Positions 62,290 through 64,000 of a stretch of 64,000 nucleotides of DNA are shown piece by piece (position 1 is the first letter of the stretch; every line of letters starts with the position of its first letter). The position numbers were made by a program, and so were the translations under genes. Source of the stretch: Maribacter_C sp047345145 (GTDB lineage: Bacteria; Bacteroidota; Bacteroidia; Flavobacteriales; Flavobacteriaceae); contig NZ_JBLFER010000001.1 of the NCBI RefSeq assembly GCF_047345145.1, forward strand, positions 62,001 to 126,000. Direction: 5' to 3'. The notes under the pieces were generated by a model, which saw only the letters and a list, made by a program, of their open reading frames with translations, was not told the DNA's origin and ran no database searches.

Positions 62290-63406
62290 AAACCTCATTA
62301 TTTTCGGTACTCGGCCAGAGGCAATTAAAATGGCACCTTTGGTTAAGGAGTTTTTAAAAAACCCGAGTTTTGAAACCAAAGTGTGTGTTACCGCTCAACA
62401 CCGTGAAATGTTAGATCAAGTGTTAGACTTTTTTGATATAAAGCCTGATTACGATTTAAATCTTATGAAACCGGGACAGAATCTTTATGGACTAACCGCT
62501 GATATCATAACTGGTTTAAAACCCGTTCTTGAAGAGTTTCAACCTGATTACGCATATGTTCACGGTGATACCACAACTACAATGGGCGCTAGTATTGCTT
62601 CCTTTTATGCAGGGGCAAAGGTATGCCATGTAGAAGCAGGTCTGCGAACTTTCGATAAGAAGTCACCCTTTCCTGAAGAAATCAATAGAACGATTACAGG
62701 TCGTATTGCAGATTATCATTTTGCTCCTACGCAAACATCATATAACAATTTAATTCGAGAGAATATATCCGATAAAGATATTTTAATAACAGGAAATACG
62801 GTTATAGATGCCTTATTGGAAAGTGTCAAAAGAGTTGATACATTGGAAAATTCGGAGATAGAGAATTTAAAAAGGCAGATTGATTTGACTAAGCGATTGA
62901 TTTTAGTTACTGGTCACAGACGTGAAAATCATGGGGAAGGGTTTATAAACATTTGCTCAGCCTTAAAAGAAATAGGAGAGTTTACCAACAATGTTCAGAT
63001 AATATATCCAGTACATCTAAACCCTAAAGTTCAAAAACCGGTTTACGAAATTCTTGGTAATAATGATAATATTAAATTGATAGCGCCTCTTGCTTATCCA
63101 TCATTCGTATGGTTAATGAACAAGTGTGATTTGGTAATTACTGATAGCGGGGGCGTTCAAGAAGAAGCTCCCAGCCTTGGTAAACCAGTTCTTGTTATGC
63201 GAAATACCACCGAGCGACCAGAGGCAGTTGAAGCGGGAACTGTAGTTTTGGTAGGAACAGACAAAGAGAAAATTGTTAAGGAAACTTTGAGTTTATTAGG
63301 TAATGATGAGCTGTATAATAGAATGAGCAAACTCCATAATCCTTATGGAGACGGTGAAGCGTGTAAGCGGATTGTTCAATTCATTAGTGAGTTAGCATCC
63401 AAGTAA
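62279..63406 (+). CDS. wecB: UDP-N-acetylglucosamine 2-epimerase, non-hydrolysing
   Basis: The 375-residue protein has the full family signature: FGTRPEAIKMAPLVKEF, HGDTTTTMGASIASFYAG, VCHVEAGLRT, FPEEINRTIT, LVTGHRRENHGEGF, VITDSGGVQEEAPSLGKPV and RNTTERPEAVEAGT. It interconverts UDP-GlcNAc and UDP-ManNAc, so the polymer probably contains ManNAc or ManNAcA. The start at ATG 62279 overlaps the previous gene by 11 bases, suggesting coupling. No ManNAc dehydrogenase is seen in the window. Confidence 0.95.
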   Translation: MQIKNLIIFGTRPEAIKMAPLVKEFLKNPSFETKVCVTAQHREMLDQVLDFFDIKPDYDLNLMKPGQNLYGLTADIITGLKPVLEEFQPDYAYVHGDTTTTMGASIASFYAGAKVCHVEAGLRTFDKKSPFPEEINRTITGRIADYHFAPTQTSYNNLIRENISDKDILITGNTVIDALLESVKRVDTLENSEIENLKRQIDLTKRLILVTGHRRENHGEGFINICSALKEIGEFTNNVQIIYPVHLNPKVQKPVYEILGNNDNIKLIAPLAYPSFVWLMNKCDLVITDSGGVQEEAPSLGKPVLVMRNTTERPEAVEAGTVVLVGTDKEKIVKETLSLLGNDELYNRMSKLHNPYGDGEACKRIVQFISELASK

Positions 63407-63425
63407 TCACCAATTTTAAGCTCAG

Positions 63426-64000
63426 TTACATCCTTTTATTAAGCCGTAAACTTGGATATTTTTCAAAATCTAGCAAGCTATAGCCAAATTCATTGACGGC
63501 ATTTTCATACAGCTCAATACTTTTTTTCTTTCTACTTTTCTTAAGGAATTGCCAAGCTTTATCCTCATTCCAGAGATCAAAATATTTGCCATTGAAATTC
63601 TTGAAATTATTTACGAATGGTATTTCAGTTCCTAAAAAGCCTTCAATTTCTTTGATAACTTTATCAGGAGAATGAACCATCTCTTCATAACTTAAATAAA
63701 TCTCTTTGTTAATTTGCTTTCGGTCGTTTTGATATATTTGGTGGGCAGTAATCCAATGTTTAATCAAATTATCGATAGGGGTTTTACTCCATTTTTTAGT
63801 TGCTAAAGAGACCGCAATGGGATGTCGTGAAATTGTAATAAAATAAGCATCAGGAAATAATTCTTGAAAAAAACGCATCCTTATCAAATTTGGTGGAGAT
63901 TTTTCCACCCAAATAGACTTCTCTTTGTCCCAATATTTGCCCCATTCTTTTAGTAGTATTTCCTTGTTTTCAGGAGTGATTAAATTACTATTTTCATCTA
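63426..64000 (-). CDS. sulfotransferase, N-terminus cut by the window edge
   Basis: The frame is open from the right edge to the stop at 63426-63428, giving 190 visible residues. DKEKSIWVEKSPPNLIRMRF is followed by ELFPDAYFITISRHPIAVSL, the PAPS 3'-phosphate binding element of sulfotransferases (R and S spaced as expected), then EEMVHSPDKVIKEIEGFLG and a basic C-terminus. The PAPS 5'-phosphate loop must lie upstream of the window edge. A polysaccharide sulfotransferase is likely, in line with the sulfated polymers of marine flavobacteria. It converges on the epimerase gene with 19 bases between. Confidence 0.82.
   Translation of the reverse strand, partial: DENSNLITPENKEILLKEWGKYWDKEKSIWVEKSPPNLIRMRFFQELFPDAYFITISRHPIAVSLATKKWSKTPIDNLIKHWITAHQIYQNDRKQINKEIYLSYEEMVHSPDKVIKEIEGFLGTEIPFVNNFKNFNGKYFDLWNEDKAWQFLKKSRKKKSIELYENAVNEFGYSLLDFEKYPSLRLNKRM

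Overview
The window reads as chromosomal DNA of a member of the Bacteroidota, most likely a marine-type flavobacterium. Signs of this are low G+C, promoters of the TTG-N18-20-TAnnTTTG type, Type IX secretion (T9SS) C-terminal sorting domains, SprB-like repeat proteins and a Bacteroidota-type TANFOR-like domain. No rRNA, tRNA, CRISPR array, transposase or phage gene was recognised.

Region 1 (1-14670) is a [NiFe]-hydrogenase locus cut by the left edge. The + strand carries small membrane-anchored helical proteins, the catalytic large subunit, a maturation-protease homologue that has lost its metal ligands, a winged-helix protein with a cysteine-rich tail, a small helical protein, two related envelope proteins and an intact maturation protease. 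The - strand, converging on it, carries hypF-hypD-hypE, a TonB-dependent receptor, a TetR regulator, hypC and a CooC-like nickel ATPase with its CxC motif. The small subunit, hypA and hypB are not in the window. The nickel step may therefore rely on the CooC-like protein, and the receptor may feed metal to the pathway; both are inferences. The uptake-type group of the enzyme (1h/1l-like) is a guess from the motifs.

Region 2 (15031-41154) is a single - strand array of seven genes, about 26 kb, with gaps of at most about 32 bases and a strong hairpin terminator at its 3' end. In transcription order it encodes an outer-membrane barrel protein, a 1439-residue polymorphic-toxin-like protein (TANFOR-like head, HExxH peptidase, PD-(D/E)xK-like C-terminal tip), a cytosolic beta-propeller that is the best immunity candidate, an unrecognised 1649-residue exported protein, a fibronectin type III protein, and two giant T9SS-secreted SprB-repeat proteins. 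The last two share an apparently identical tract of about 4.2 kb but have diverged N-terminal heads. This array is the best candidate here for an undescribed system: a surface-displayed or secreted toxin with dedicated export and adhesion partners.

Region 3 (41949-64000) is an exopolysaccharide or capsule locus. It holds an initiating sugar-phosphate transferase, Wza- and Wzc-like export proteins, a Wzy-like polymerase, a Wzx-like flippase, several glycosyltransferases, an MBOAT/SGNH acylation pair, a carbamoyltransferase/DUF5989/SxtJ-like module, a formyltransferase-propeller fusion, a UDP-GlcNAc 2-epimerase and a sulfotransferase cut by the right edge. The polymer is thus probably Wzx/Wzy-made and decorated with acyl, carbamoyl and perhaps sulfate groups.
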